From assembly GCF_903166585.1 (NCBI RefSeq), contig NZ_CAESCM010000003.1, positions 1 through 64,000 on the forward strand: DNA of 64,000 nucleotides. The letters are read 5' to 3'. Origin of the DNA: Pedobacter ghigonis (GTDB lineage: Bacteria; Bacteroidota; Bacteroidia; Sphingobacteriales; Sphingobacteriaceae). Made by a program: the position numbers and the translations under genes. The notes under the pieces are model-generated. The model worked only from the letters and a program-made list of their open reading frames with translations. It was not told the origin of the DNA and did no database searches. Positions 27,120 through 36,238 of the stretch are shown here, one piece after another. How positions within the stretch are numbered: the stretch's first letter is position 1; each line of letters opens with the position of its first letter.

Positions 27120-29390
27120 CTAACTACACTTATCAGCCTCAACCAGAGGCGATGATAAAGTTTCGTATTCTGCCTCGGCAGCTTTAAGTATAGCCAAATG
27201 TGAAATGAAGTAAGCTAATGTACTTTCTGCACCCTGGTTTCTGTTTACACTGTTAAACTGCAGGCCATCGGCACAACCATTCGTTTCAAAATCATATAGC
27301 GGAATATGCAGACTGTTTTTTCCCAGAAACCATTCGTAGCTGGTGTGCATTAAACTTAAATACTGATCATTTTTAGTGATTTCGAAAGTTTTGGCATACA
27401 ATAATACCATGGCCATAGTTTCTATAGCCTGCTGGTCGTAAACCGGGCTTTTACCATGTTTCTTAAGCCATCCGGCATTTCCAACCGGGTTTAAGTATCC
27501 ATTCTGAAAAGAAAATGTATTTAAAAATGCAATACTTTCCATTGCTGTTTTGTATGATGCCGCGTTGCCGGTAACTTCGTAATGGTGTAGCAGCGCCAGG
27601 GGTAAAATGGCATTATCGTAAGTTAGAATATCCTCAAACCAGTGCCAGTCACCATCTTTGTTTTGCTGATAGGCGCTTATTATTGCATTGGCCAGCTGGT
27701 TAATTTCATTGATAATCAGCTCATCGCCCGGATGTGCGCACAGGTAGTACGACAAACCAATTAGCGTATTGGCTTTTCCGCGGATGTATTTCAAATTTTT
27801 AAAATGAGGAACCGCGTGCCAAAAAAGCTCGCGTCCAAACTCACGGTAAGAATTGTTGGGGGCACTACAAATTAAGTGACCAAGTGCCCAGATGGTACGC
27901 CCGAAGGAATCTTCGGAACCTATTTCATCCAGATACTGCCTGTCAAAGCTTAAAAAATTGCGGAAATTGCCATCCTCCACCTGCATGTATTGAATAAAGC
28001 TGAGGTATACCGGCATAAATTTCAGTGCATTAGGGTTCTTGTCATACTCGCAAGCCATAAGCGACATGATCAAAGCCCGAGCATTATCATCAATACAATA
28101 GCCTTCTTTTAGGTTCGGTACGCCAAAGCGCGCATGCTGAATGATTCCGGTATCATCAGTTAATAATGCAATATGGCTAAGATTAAGGGCAGGCATCCGC
28201 TCTACATCTATAATTGGCGGAATAGCTCTTTCCGGTTCCTTTTCAGCGTTTAATGCGTCTTGCAAAGCCTTAAGATATACATTGCCAATAGCAGGCCAGC
28301 GCAAGTTTAAGCCATAAGCGTAAGCATTTTGCTTTAATTGCTGGTAGGTATCGTTATCGCTTAATAATTCATTTACGATGGCGGCGAGGTGGGTATCATC
28401 TTTAAAATTAAACAACCTGCCCCGGTTGTCGGCCAATAATTCCTGAGCGTGCCAATAGGGTGTAGAAACCACGGCAGCGCCTGCACCGATGGCATAAGAT
28501 AAGGTGCCACTGGTAATTTGTGCTTCGTTTAAATAAGGGGTGATGTAAATGCTACAGGCGGTTAAATACTGGTGCAATTCGCTTTCGGATACAAATTTGT
28601 TGACGAAAGCAATATTGTTTTCTACGCCCAGTTCTTTTGCCAGGGCTTTTAAACTGTCGCGATACTCTTCTCCATTGTGTTTAACCACGCCGGGATGGGT
28701 ATTGCCTAAAATTACATATAAAACTTCAGGGTGTTGAGCTACAATTTCGGGGAGTGCCTTTATAACCGTTTCCAGGCCCTTATTGCGACTAATCAAACCG
28801 AATGTAAATAAAACTTTGCGACCCTTAAATAAGCTGCTCTGCGTAATTTCATTATTTACGATAGGCTCTAAATCAGGTACGCCATGTTCTATTAGCTTGA
28901 TAGATGCTTTGGGAATCTGGTAAATACTGGTTAAAAACATTACTGCTTTTTTGCTCATCACGATAATTTTAGCAGCTTTAAATGCAAGCTCCTTTAAAAT
29001 GGTAAGCTGCATAAAATTAGGCTCTTTTAAAACCGTATGTAAAATGATGATAAAGGGTTTCTTCAACCTGTTAACCAACGATAGCAGAAATACACCACTG
29101 TTACCGCCATATATCCCAAATTCGTGTTCTATAATACAGGTATCTACCTCACTATTATTGATGAAATCGGCTGCCTCAATGTAATCCTGCTGATTTTGCT
29201 GTCGGATAACAAATTTAACCTCTTTGCCATAAGCATGTTCATGGATATTATCTGATTCGTTTAGGGCAACCACAAAGCTTTTTTGAGGATCATAATCTGC
29301 ATTTAAACTTAAAGCGGTAACCAGGTTATGGTTAAATGTTGCTAAACCGCACTCGCGGGGTGGACAAGTAGAAATGTAGGCAATTTTCAT
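27120..29390 (-). CDS. GT4 family glycosyltransferase fused to a C-terminal helical (toroid-like) domain
   Basis: 756 residues. The first half is a GT-B transferase: IAYISTCPPRECGLATFNHNL at the N-terminus, VLFTFGLISRNKGLETVIKALP marking the second Rossmann domain, and IYITPYLNEAQITSGTLSYAIGAGAAVVSTPYWHAQELL with the family's sugar-nucleotide site. From about residue 395 the sequence becomes helical with regularly spaced Trp, His and Tyr (CIDDNARALI, DWHWFEDILTYDNAILPLALL, VYDQQAIETMAM), like (alpha/alpha)6-barrel glycan enzymes. This two-domain form would both build and process or bind a glycan. Neighbour of the GH130-like gene. Cytoplasmic; no signal peptide. Confidence 0.85.
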   Translation of the reverse strand: MKIAYISTCPPRECGLATFNHNLVTALSLNADYDPQKSFVVALNESDNIHEHAYGKEVKFVIRQQNQQDYIEAADFINNSEVDTCIIEHEFGIYGGNSGVFLLSLVNRLKKPFIIILHTVLKEPNFMQLTILKELAFKAAKIIVMSKKAVMFLTSIYQIPKASIKLIEHGVPDLEPIVNNEITQSSLFKGRKVLFTFGLISRNKGLETVIKALPEIVAQHPEVLYVILGNTHPGVVKHNGEEYRDSLKALAKELGVENNIAFVNKFVSESELHQYLTACSIYITPYLNEAQITSGTLSYAIGAGAAVVSTPYWHAQELLADNRGRLFNFKDDTHLAAIVNELLSDNDTYQQLKQNAYAYGLNLRWPAIGNVYLKALQDALNAEKEPERAIPPIIDVERMPALNLSHIALLTDDTGIIQHARFGVPNLKEGYCIDDNARALIMSLMACEYDKNPNALKFMPVYLSFIQYMQVEDGNFRNFLSFDRQYLDEIGSEDSFGRTIWALGHLICSAPNNSYREFGRELFWHAVPHFKNLKYIRGKANTLIGLSYYLCAHPGDELIINEINQLANAIISAYQQNKDGDWHWFEDILTYDNAILPLALLHHYEVTGNAASYKTAMESIAFLNTFSFQNGYLNPVGNAGWLKKHGKSPVYDQQAIETMAMVLLYAKTFEITKNDQYLSLMHTSYEWFLGKNSLHIPLYDFETNGCADGLQFNSVNRNQGAESTLAYFISHLAILKAAEAEYETLSSPLVEADKCS

Positions 29391-29537
29391 AGTTATCTCG
29401 GGTAGATTAGTATTTAAATAACATGGCTAAGCCTAAATAGTTTGTGCTTTCGATAAATGAATGAAAACAAGTACAAGCCAAGTAGCGCTTTGAGCCAAAT
29501 AGGAAGCGGGAAAATACACCCGCTTTATAAAAAATAA

Positions 29538-30656
29538 TTATTTGAAAGCTGCTTTTAACTGTTCTGCAGCGTAAGCCTGTGCAGCTTTAGCTTCCGGAAC
29601 AACAATGGCCATTCCGAAGAACTCGTGCGTTACACCATCGTAATTTTTACTTGCCACTTTAACGCCATCGGCTTTAAGTTTATCAGCCAGTATTACTCCA
29701 TCATCTTGCAGCGGGTCTATTTCGGCGGTAATAATAGTTGTTGGGGGCAAGCCCTTTAGGTTGGCATTTACCAGCGAAATTGCAGGATCCTGGGCTTCAA
29801 TCATCGTGTTTAAATATTTTTCTGTAAACCAGCCCATCATGGCTTTATTCAAAGGTTTGGCCTTTTCGTATGTTTTGTACGATGTGGTATTCATATTGGC
29901 CTGTGCAATGGGATAAACCAAAAGCTGGTGTACCGGAATCATAATCTGTTTATCGCGTGCCATTATCGAAACATTGGCCGCTAAATTTCCTCCGGCACTT
30001 TCGCCTGCTACAGCAATTTTGCCAGGATCGGCCTTTAAATCAAAAGCATTTTTAATCGCCCACTCGTAGGCTGCAAAAGCATCGTTATGCGCCGTCGGAA
30101 ATTTATTTTCGGGCGCTAAACGGTAAGCTACCGAAATTACAACCGCCCCAACCTGTTCTGCCAAAGCCTGGGCCGAAGCATTATACACATCGAGGTTCGC
30201 AATTACAAAACCACCTCCATGGTAATAAACGATAAGTGGGTAAGGTCCATTGCCTGTTTTTGGGGTGTAAATCCGCAGATGTATCTTTCCTCCGTTGACA
30301 GTTATATCTTTTCCGGTAGTGTCTACTTTGGAGGCAGGCACGCTAATGTGGTTTTGTTCAGCCAGATCCATAACAGCATCCGTAGGTGTGTGGTTTTTGC
30401 GGGCATCGGTAGCGCTTAATGTTTCGAGGGGCTTATCACCATAACTGGCTAATTTTTCGATAACCGTTTGCATTTCAGGTTTAATGGTTTTGCCCCATTC
30501 GGGTGGTGGACCAGCAGGTTTTAAACTGGTAACAGCAGCCGAATCAGTTAAGGTAGTATCGGTCGTACTACCCGTTTTGGTATCGCTGCTACAAGCCCAA
30601 AGCAACGTTGTACCCGCAAGTAAAAATGCTGTATTTTTTAAATGTTTGATTTTCAT
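29538..30656 (-). CDS. Alpha/beta hydrolase lipoprotein (hormone-sensitive lipase family)
   Basis: 372 residues with a lipoprotein signal (Cys22 in LLWACSSD) and a low-complexity Thr/Ser linker. The mature domain is an HSL-type esterase: oxyanion motif YYHGGGF near residue 145, nucleophile GESAGGN near residue 218, and the late Asp (AEIDPLQDDG) and His (GVTHEFFG) of the triad. Likely hydrolyses short-chain esters at the cell surface or periplasm. A single gene, divergent from the SpoIIAA-like gene (133 nt between). Confidence 0.9.
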   Translation of the reverse strand: MKIKHLKNTAFLLAGTTLLWACSSDTKTGSTTDTTLTDSAAVTSLKPAGPPPEWGKTIKPEMQTVIEKLASYGDKPLETLSATDARKNHTPTDAVMDLAEQNHISVPASKVDTTGKDITVNGGKIHLRIYTPKTGNGPYPLIVYYHGGGFVIANLDVYNASAQALAEQVGAVVISVAYRLAPENKFPTAHNDAFAAYEWAIKNAFDLKADPGKIAVAGESAGGNLAANVSIMARDKQIMIPVHQLLVYPIAQANMNTTSYKTYEKAKPLNKAMMGWFTEKYLNTMIEAQDPAISLVNANLKGLPPTTIITAEIDPLQDDGVILADKLKADGVKVASKNYDGVTHEFFGMAIVVPEAKAAQAYAAEQLKAAFK

Positions 30657-30789
30657 GAGTTTAATTTTATTTCTGTTGCTTCTATAACAGTATGAATGAG
30701 TTAAGAGTTTTTACAGCCTTACAACTTTGTAGAATCTGATCGAAATCCAAACATCTTTAACTTCTAAGGTGTTCTAACTGTAAAAAAAT

Positions 30790-31158
30790 ATGCTAGCAGA
30801 AATTACGGGCTTACCCGATCAGGTTTTTGGGGTAAGGGCCACAGGTGAAGTAACCAGCGAAGATATTAAACATGTTTTGCTGCCAGGCCTTAAAAGAACC
30901 GCCGATAAGTTTAATGAAATCAGGTATTTACTCGTTTTAGATACCGATGTTAAAAATTTTACAGCAGGTGCCTGGGTGCAGGATGCCAAAGCAGGACTAC
31001 AAAATTTTACCAAATGGAAAAAAATAGCTGTTGTAACTGCCGAAAAAGGAGTGGAGTGGTTTACCGATATTTTTACTGTAGCCACCCCCGGTTCTTCTAA
31101 AGGTTTTAAACCCGATGAAATTGAAGCAGCCAAAACCTGGTTACTCAGCAACGATTAA
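30790..31158 (+). CDS. SpoIIAA-like (STAS-fold) protein
   Basis: 122 residues, the size of the stand-alone SpoIIAA-like family: VFGVRATGEVTSEDIKHVLLPGL, then LLVLDTDVKNFTAGAWVQDAK, KIAVVTAEKGVEWF and a late phrase of the type FKPDEIEAAKTWL. No phosphorylatable serine motif of true anti-sigma antagonists is evident. Members are often linked to stress or envelope functions, but the role is not settled. It precedes a Lys-rich peptide gene and an MscS channel gene on the same strand. Confidence 0.85.
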   Translation: MLAEITGLPDQVFGVRATGEVTSEDIKHVLLPGLKRTADKFNEIRYLLVLDTDVKNFTAGAWVQDAKAGLQNFTKWKKIAVVTAEKGVEWFTDIFTVATPGSSKGFKPDEIEAAKTWLLSND

Positions 31159-31206
31159 TAAATACTAGCTATGAAACCTCTATGATTTTTTAAACCATAC
31201 TTTGGG

Positions 31207-31407
31207 ATGAATAAATCTGGTAGCTTCATCACAATTGAAAATAAATTGAAACGGATGAAAAATTCAAAAACGCCGGCTGAAAGTAGCAAGGCTACAGCGC
31301 CGAAAAATGCAAAAGCAAAAGGAGCCGATGAAAAAGTAACATCGGCCAAGGATGCCAAAAAAGTAGAGGTAACTAAAGACACTCCGGTAAAACATAGGAA
31401 ACCGTAA
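31207..31407 (+). CDS. Small Lys/Ala-rich basic protein
   Basis: 66 residues from 31207, or 50 from a second ATG at 31255 (KRMKNSKTPAESSK). About a quarter Lys with Ala, Thr and Pro and no hydrophobic core, so it is likely disordered; the composition resembles nucleoid-associated Hc1/H1-like tails. A TACTTTG motif at 31198-31204 just before the first ATG resembles a -7 element and, if real, would make the second ATG the start. It lies 48 nt after the SpoIIAA-like gene and 17 nt before the MscS gene. Confidence 0.55.
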   Translation: MNKSGSFITIENKLKRMKNSKTPAESSKATAPKNAKAKGADEKVTSAKDAKKVEVTKDTPVKHRKP

Positions 31408-31424
31408 TTTTTTGAACCAGTTTT

Positions 31425-32231
31425 ATGACATTAGACACCGATAACCTAAATAGTTTTTACAATAAAGCTTTCGATTGGATTATAAGCAGAGGACCATCTG
31501 TAATATTGGGTATTGCTTTATTCATTTTAGGGCTATGGTTTATTAAACTGTTGGGCAAATGGTTGCAAAACGGAATGCACCGCAAAGATGTAAACCCATC
31601 GTTGCGTCCGTTTCTTACCAGTTTAGTATTGATTACTCTCCGCATTTTACTGGTGCTAACCGTAATGCAGATCATTGGTATTCAGCTTGCCTTTTTAACC
31701 GTACTGATAGGTGGTATAGGCGTTGCAGCTGGTTTGGCTTTATCCGGAACCTTGCAGAATTTTGCAAGCGGTGTACTTATTTTATTGCTTAAGCCCTTTA
31801 TGGTAGGCGATAATATTATTGCACAAGGGCAGGAAGGAACAGTAACATCAATCCAGATATTTTATACCATAGTTAAAACTTTCGATAACCGTACGGTAGT
31901 TATTCCGAATGGAAAATTATCTAACGAAGTCATTATCAATATTAGCAGAGAAGGCAGCAGACGGGTAGATATTGAAATGAAGTTTAGTTACGGAATAGAT
32001 TACGAGCTTTTAGTTGGGGTTTTTAACAAAACGGTAGATGAATTTAAGGCTTGCTTAAAAACGCCCGAACGAAGAATAGGGGTATCGCTTTTAGAAGAAA
32101 GCGGTTATAAAGTGATTTTCAATATCTGGGTAAATGCACATGGTTTTACCGATACAAAATTATCTTTTCAGCAGGAGTTGATGAAAAACCTAAAACTAGG
32201 CGGAATAAAATTACCCGGAACAACTGACTAA
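31425..32231 (+). CDS. Small-conductance mechanosensitive channel, MscS family
   Basis: 268 residues. Three N-terminal transmembrane helices, the third being the pore helix rich in Gly/Ala (GGIGVAAGLALSGTLQNFASGVLILL), followed by the beta domain (FMVGDNIIAQGQEGTVTSIQIFYTIVKTFDNRTVVIPNGKL in pieces) and a C-terminal alpha/beta domain. Length is typical of the basic MscS. It releases solutes on hypo-osmotic shock. Its last 4 nt overlap the end of the convergent response regulator gene. Confidence 0.92.
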   Translation: MTLDTDNLNSFYNKAFDWIISRGPSVILGIALFILGLWFIKLLGKWLQNGMHRKDVNPSLRPFLTSLVLITLRILLVLTVMQIIGIQLAFLTVLIGGIGVAAGLALSGTLQNFASGVLILLLKPFMVGDNIIAQGQEGTVTSIQIFYTIVKTFDNRTVVIPNGKLSNEVIINISREGSRRVDIEMKFSYGIDYELLVGVFNKTVDEFKACLKTPERRIGVSLLEESGYKVIFNIWVNAHGFTDTKLSFQQELMKNLKLGGIKLPGTTD

Positions 32232-32605
32232 TTTACTCCTTTTTTGAGTAAGGCATAAATCTTATCCATCAGATCGTCGATGTTAAAAGGTTTGGCCATA
32301 AAATCATCAGCTTCAATTCCATCAAGGGTATAATTAGTTGCATTATAGCGTGCCGAAATCATTAAAACCGGAATGTGCTGTGTAGTATCGGTAGCCTTAA
32401 TTTCCTTCAAAAGTTCCCTTCCATCGGTGTCTGGCAGCATAATATCCATAATAATCACGTCTGGATTAAATTCGTGAACATGGCTGATGAAGTCTGCACC
32501 TTTGTTTAAACCGGCCACATTAAAGGCCTCGCTTTCTAAAATCAGGGTAATAACATCAAGGATTGCATGATTATCTTCGATAACCAAAATGTTTTTTTTT
32601 GCCAA
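32228..32605 (-). CDS. Single-domain response regulator (CheY-like)
   Basis: 125 residues, receiver domain only: acidic pair in VIEDNH (Glu10, Asp11), phospho-acceptor Asp54 in IIMDIMLPDTDG, and the Lys of MAKPFN. The start is TTG at 32605: the receiver fold needs this N-terminus and no ATG lies in frame before it. No output domain, so it acts by protein contact. Divergent from the bacteriophytochrome, which has its own response regulator. It could serve the orphan histidine kinase at 24.3 kb, but nothing in the sequence proves that. Confidence 0.88.
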   Translation of the reverse strand: MAKKNILVIEDNHAILDVITLILESEAFNVAGLNKGADFISHVHEFNPDVIIMDIMLPDTDGRELLKEIKATDTTQHIPVLMISARYNATNYTLDGIEADDFMAKPFNIDDLMDKIYALLKKGVN

Positions 32606-32709
32606 AATAGGGATGCTTTTTTTATTAGTTGCAACAAATATAGAATAAAAAACAATCCTTAAAACCGAATTTGCAGAATTCGTACATCATGCTAAAAAAT
32701 AAACTAATA

Positions 32710-32739
32710 TTTGTTAATTCGTAAATTCAAATACGTTTG
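32710..32739 (+). promoter_or_regulatory. Bacteroidota-type promoter of the bacteriophytochrome operon
   Basis: TTTG (32710-32713), 18-nt spacer, TACGTTTG (32732-32739), the same spacing as the SRP RNA promoter. The predicted start near 32746 leaves a leader of about 9 nt before the ATG at 32755. Confidence 0.75.
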
Positions 32740-32754
32740 TCTTATCTATAATAT

Positions 32755-34968
32755 ATGAATAAATTTTCTGTCGACTTAACCAATTGTGATAAAGAACCGA
32801 TTCACATTCCTGGTAAAATTCAGTCGCATGGTTTTCTGATAGCCGTTGTTAAAAAAGACCTTACCATAAGTTACATCAGCGAAAATGCAGGAGATTTTTT
32901 TAATGAGCAGGCTAAAAACCTGTTAAATAAACCTCTTGCCGTGGTTAATACATTTATTAGGCAGCAAGATCCTGAATTTAATATAGAAGATCTGCTTAAA
33001 CTGGGTATTATCCGCGATAATTTCGATGCCATTAGTCCGCACCCGGTTGAGCTGGATGGGAATCCTTTTTACCTGATCATTTCTCCATCGCCTAACAATT
33101 GGTTGCTGGAATTCGAACCGGTAACGCTGCAATACGATATACAAAGTTCGATTGGCCGCTCGGCATCATCCATGCTGCAGGGAAAGAATGTTTCTACATT
33201 GCTAAGGGGTGCAGCACTCGAGGTTAAAAAACTGATCAATTACGATAGGATCATGATCTACAAGTTTTTAGACGATGGTCATGGTGAAGTAGTTGCTGAA
33301 GAAAAAGAGCCTGATCTAGAGCCGTTTTTTGGCTTGCATTATCCTGCTTCCGATATACCAAAACAGGCACGTGAGCTGTACAAACTGAATCTCACACGTT
33401 TAATTGCCGATGTAAATAAGCTCGATGCACCTATTTTAACCTTTAAAGAAAATGAACCACTCGATTTAACCAATGGCGGATTAAGGGCTGTTTCGCCTAT
33501 ACATGTTCAGTATTTGAAAAACATGGGTGTTCAATCGAGTTTTAGCATTTCGCTTATTTCGCATGGCGAATTGTGGGGATTAATTGCCTGCCACAACTAT
33601 AGCCCGAAATTTATCGATTATAAAGCGCGTGAAGGTTCTAAACTGGTAGGACAAATTCTGTCGTCGGCCTTAGAATACCGCCAGGAAGAAGAAGAGGCTG
33701 AAGTTGTTGAGCTGTTTAAAAATACGGCCAATGTGCTTTCAGAGCATTTAACACGCGATAAGTATTTAATTGAAGCCATTACAGGGCATAAAAGAACAAT
33801 TTTAGACGCTACAACGGCATCCGGAGTAGCCATTATTTTCGAAAATGAACTCAAAACCATTGGCGAAGTGCCGGTTGATGAGGACATTCGGGAACTGGCC
33901 GACTGGTTAAAGAAAACCACCGATGAGTCTATTTATTACACCCATCGTTTATCAGAAATACATTCTCCGGCTAAAAAATATAAAGAGATTGCATCGGGTA
34001 TTTTATCGTGTACCCTAAATAAAGAATTGGGCGAAATGATTATCTGGTTTAAACCCGAACAGATTACTACTGTTAACTGGGCAGGTAATCCTGAGAAACC
34101 GGTAAGTCCTGATGAAAATGGTTTATTAAATCTATCGCCCAGAAAATCTTTCGAAACCTGGTCGCAGGTGGTAAACAATACCTCCGAAAAGTGGCGCGCC
34201 GAAGAAATTTCTTCAGTACTGCGTATCCGTGAGATCATTATTACCGATATCAATAAAAAAGCGAACGAGATCAGGCTGCTTAACGAGAAACTACAGGCTG
34301 CATACGAAGAGCTGGATACCTTCAGTTATACCATCTCGCACGATCTAAGAACTCCGTTAACTTCGATTAAGACATATACCGAACTGTTGCTTAAAAACAA
34401 AAGTGTGGATGATAACGACAAGAAGATGCTCGACCGCATTTTGCATGGTGCCAATAAAATGAATTTCCTGATCAAGGAGATTTTAAATTTAGCCAGAGTA
34501 GGACGTTCGGATATAAATTTTGAAACAGTTGACATGCCTTTGTTGTTAAAGGAAATAGAAGCCGAAGTTTGGAATGCCTTTAAAGCAGATAAAACCGAAC
34601 TGGTTTTAGGTCAGTTGCCTAATTTAAAGGGAGATAGGACGATGATTGCGCAAGTGTTTACCAATTTAGTTGGCAATGCCGTAAAATACTCATCAACGGT
34701 CGATAAACCCAGAATTGAGATATCGGGGCATGTTGATGGAGAAGAAACCATTTATGCCATTAAAGATAATGGTATAGGGATTGATAATAGGTATTACGAT
34801 AGGGTTTTTGAATTGTTTAAACGCATGGACAATGTAAAAGACATTGAAGGGACAGGAGTAGGATTGGCTATAGTTAAAAGGGTTGTGGAAAGGCATAACG
34901 GAAGGGTTTGGTTCGACAGTAAGATTAATGCTGGTTCGACCTTTTATGTAGCATTTAAAAACAGATAA
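32755..34968 (+). CDS. bphP: Bacteriophytochrome histidine kinase
   Basis: 737 residues with the full PAS-GAF-PHY-HisKA-HATPase order. Cys11 in LTNCDKEPIHIPG is the biliverdin-attachment cysteine of bacterial phytochromes. The GAF domain has the PASDIP motif at residues 197-202 and the ring-D histidine region SPIHVQYLKNMGVQSS. The PHY tongue PRKSF lies at 462-466. The kinase H-box ISHDLRTPL puts the phospho-acceptor at His529, and the ATPase domain shows VGNAVKYS, DNGIGID and GTGVGLAI. It should sense red/far-red light. The response regulator follows after 2 nt and a heme oxygenase 0.5 kb on. A consensus promoter is 16 nt upstream. Confidence 0.97.
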   Translation: MNKFSVDLTNCDKEPIHIPGKIQSHGFLIAVVKKDLTISYISENAGDFFNEQAKNLLNKPLAVVNTFIRQQDPEFNIEDLLKLGIIRDNFDAISPHPVELDGNPFYLIISPSPNNWLLEFEPVTLQYDIQSSIGRSASSMLQGKNVSTLLRGAALEVKKLINYDRIMIYKFLDDGHGEVVAEEKEPDLEPFFGLHYPASDIPKQARELYKLNLTRLIADVNKLDAPILTFKENEPLDLTNGGLRAVSPIHVQYLKNMGVQSSFSISLISHGELWGLIACHNYSPKFIDYKAREGSKLVGQILSSALEYRQEEEEAEVVELFKNTANVLSEHLTRDKYLIEAITGHKRTILDATTASGVAIIFENELKTIGEVPVDEDIRELADWLKKTTDESIYYTHRLSEIHSPAKKYKEIASGILSCTLNKELGEMIIWFKPEQITTVNWAGNPEKPVSPDENGLLNLSPRKSFETWSQVVNNTSEKWRAEEISSVLRIREIIITDINKKANEIRLLNEKLQAAYEELDTFSYTISHDLRTPLTSIKTYTELLLKNKSVDDNDKKMLDRILHGANKMNFLIKEILNLARVGRSDINFETVDMPLLLKEIEAEVWNAFKADKTELVLGQLPNLKGDRTMIAQVFTNLVGNAVKYSSTVDKPRIEISGHVDGEETIYAIKDNGIGIDNRYYDRVFELFKRMDNVKDIEGTGVGLAIVKRVVERHNGRVWFDSKINAGSTFYVAFKNR

Positions 34969-34970
34969 AA

Positions 34971-35390
34971 ATGAAAACACCAGATATATTTTACGTAGAG
35001 GATGATATAGATTACGCATTCTTTATGCAGAGTGCAGTGCAGGAAGTTAAAGAGACTTTGAACCTTACAATTGTAGAAGATGGGAGCGAGGCCTTATTGA
35101 AGCTGCAGAGTTTTGCCGACAGTAAAATTAAACCGAAGTTGATTTTACTCGATCTAAACCTGCCAGGCTTATCGGGGCTTGATTTATTGAAATTTATCAG
35201 GGATATTCCTTACCTCAAATCCATTCCGGTAATTTTGTTTTCTACCTCCGATAATCCGGAAGATGTAAAAGCTTCGATGGAGTTTGGTGCCAATGCATAT
35301 TTAACCAAACCCAGTGGCTACAATAATCTGGTAAAATGCGTACACTCGGTGCACGATTTTTGGTTTAATCAACACCTCAGGTTAAATTAG
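34971..35390 (+). CDS. Response regulator cognate to the bacteriophytochrome (Rcp1-like)
   Basis: 139-residue single receiver domain of the phytochrome-linked type: acidic residues in YVEDDIDYAFFMQ, phospho-acceptor Asp61 in LILLDLNLPGLSG, Lys in YLTKPSGYNN, and a C-terminal tail (VHDFWFNQH) typical of this class. It starts 2 nt after the bphP stop, so it is co-translated and should take the phosphate from His529. No output domain, so its target is elsewhere. A terminator follows 16 nt after the stop. Confidence 0.93.
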   Translation: MKTPDIFYVEDDIDYAFFMQSAVQEVKETLNLTIVEDGSEALLKLQSFADSKIKPKLILLDLNLPGLSGLDLLKFIRDIPYLKSIPVILFSTSDNPEDVKASMEFGANAYLTKPSGYNNLVKCVHSVHDFWFNQHLRLN

Positions 35391-35406
35391 CAAAACAATT
35401 GTATTA

Positions 35407-35435
35407 AAAGATCCGGTGGTAAAAGCCGGATCTTT
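35407..35435 (+). terminator. Terminator between the response regulator and heme oxygenase genes
   Basis: 10-bp perfect stem AAAGATCCGG/CCGGATCTTT (35407-35416 with 35426-35435), loop of 9 nt, then CTTCTTTT. It should stop most bphP transcription before the heme oxygenase gene, which starts 34 nt later. Confidence 0.8.
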
Positions 35436-35469
35436 CTTCTTTTATTAATACTTTACTTAAATACACCTT

Positions 35470-36054
35470 ATGATTGCCAGTTTATTGAGAACCGAAACGG
35501 CCGCCAACCACAAAGCGCTCGAATCGTTAATGTTCGTAAATGAAATAATGAATAACACTTTAAGTGTAGAACAATATAAAAAACTATTAACTATAAATTA
35601 CATCATCCACCAGAAGCTCGAAAACGAATTGAGCAATATGCTTGATGCAGACATAGCCGCCGAATTGGATATGAACAGCAGGCTAAAACTCACTGCCCTA
35701 GAAAAAGATCTTAATTACTGGCAGATTGATAATTTAACACTGCCAGGCCTGGATTTCGAACTCTTTATTCCACAGAAAAAAACCGGTGAAGTTTTGGGTG
35801 CCTTGTACGTGCTTGAAGGGGCTACATTAGGCGGAAACGTAATTAAACGCCATATTTTAGCCAATAAGCACTTTAAAGGGCACGAAGAGGGCTTAAATTA
35901 CTATGGGGTTTATGGCGAAGAATTAAGCGAAAAATGGAAAACCTTTATTTCTATACTCAATAAAAGGGTTGCTGAGGCCGATTATGAAGCTTGTATAAAA
36001 AGCGCCAATCTTACCTTTAATAACCTCATTAACCTGGCTAAGCAATTTAACTAA
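35470..36054 (+). CDS. bphO: Biliverdin-producing heme oxygenase
   Basis: 194 residues, normal for bacterial heme oxygenases. The N-terminal LRTETAANHKALE places the proximal heme ligand at His14. The distal helix is GALYVLEGATLGGNVIKRHI with the flexible glycines that line the heme pocket. It opens heme to biliverdin, iron and CO, supplying the chromophore for the phytochrome just upstream. A terminator stands between it and the phytochrome pair and no clear promoter is seen in the 34-nt gap, so its expression may depend on read-through. Confidence 0.93.
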   Translation: MIASLLRTETAANHKALESLMFVNEIMNNTLSVEQYKKLLTINYIIHQKLENELSNMLDADIAAELDMNSRLKLTALEKDLNYWQIDNLTLPGLDFELFIPQKKTGEVLGALYVLEGATLGGNVIKRHILANKHFKGHEEGLNYYGVYGEELSEKWKTFISILNKRVAEADYEACIKSANLTFNNLINLAKQFN

Positions 36055-36238
36055 GTCGCTGAATTTTAATCACGAAAAACGAAAAAATACGTCTACAATA
36101 GTGCCAGGGCATTTTTTTTATTTGTGTAAATGTGCAAAACTTATTTTAAATTAATATTTGCTTTCTGTTGTAAATTCAAGGTAAATATGTATAATTGAAA
36201 AAAATAAATTTTTTAAACCTTAAAAACATCAATTAGCG

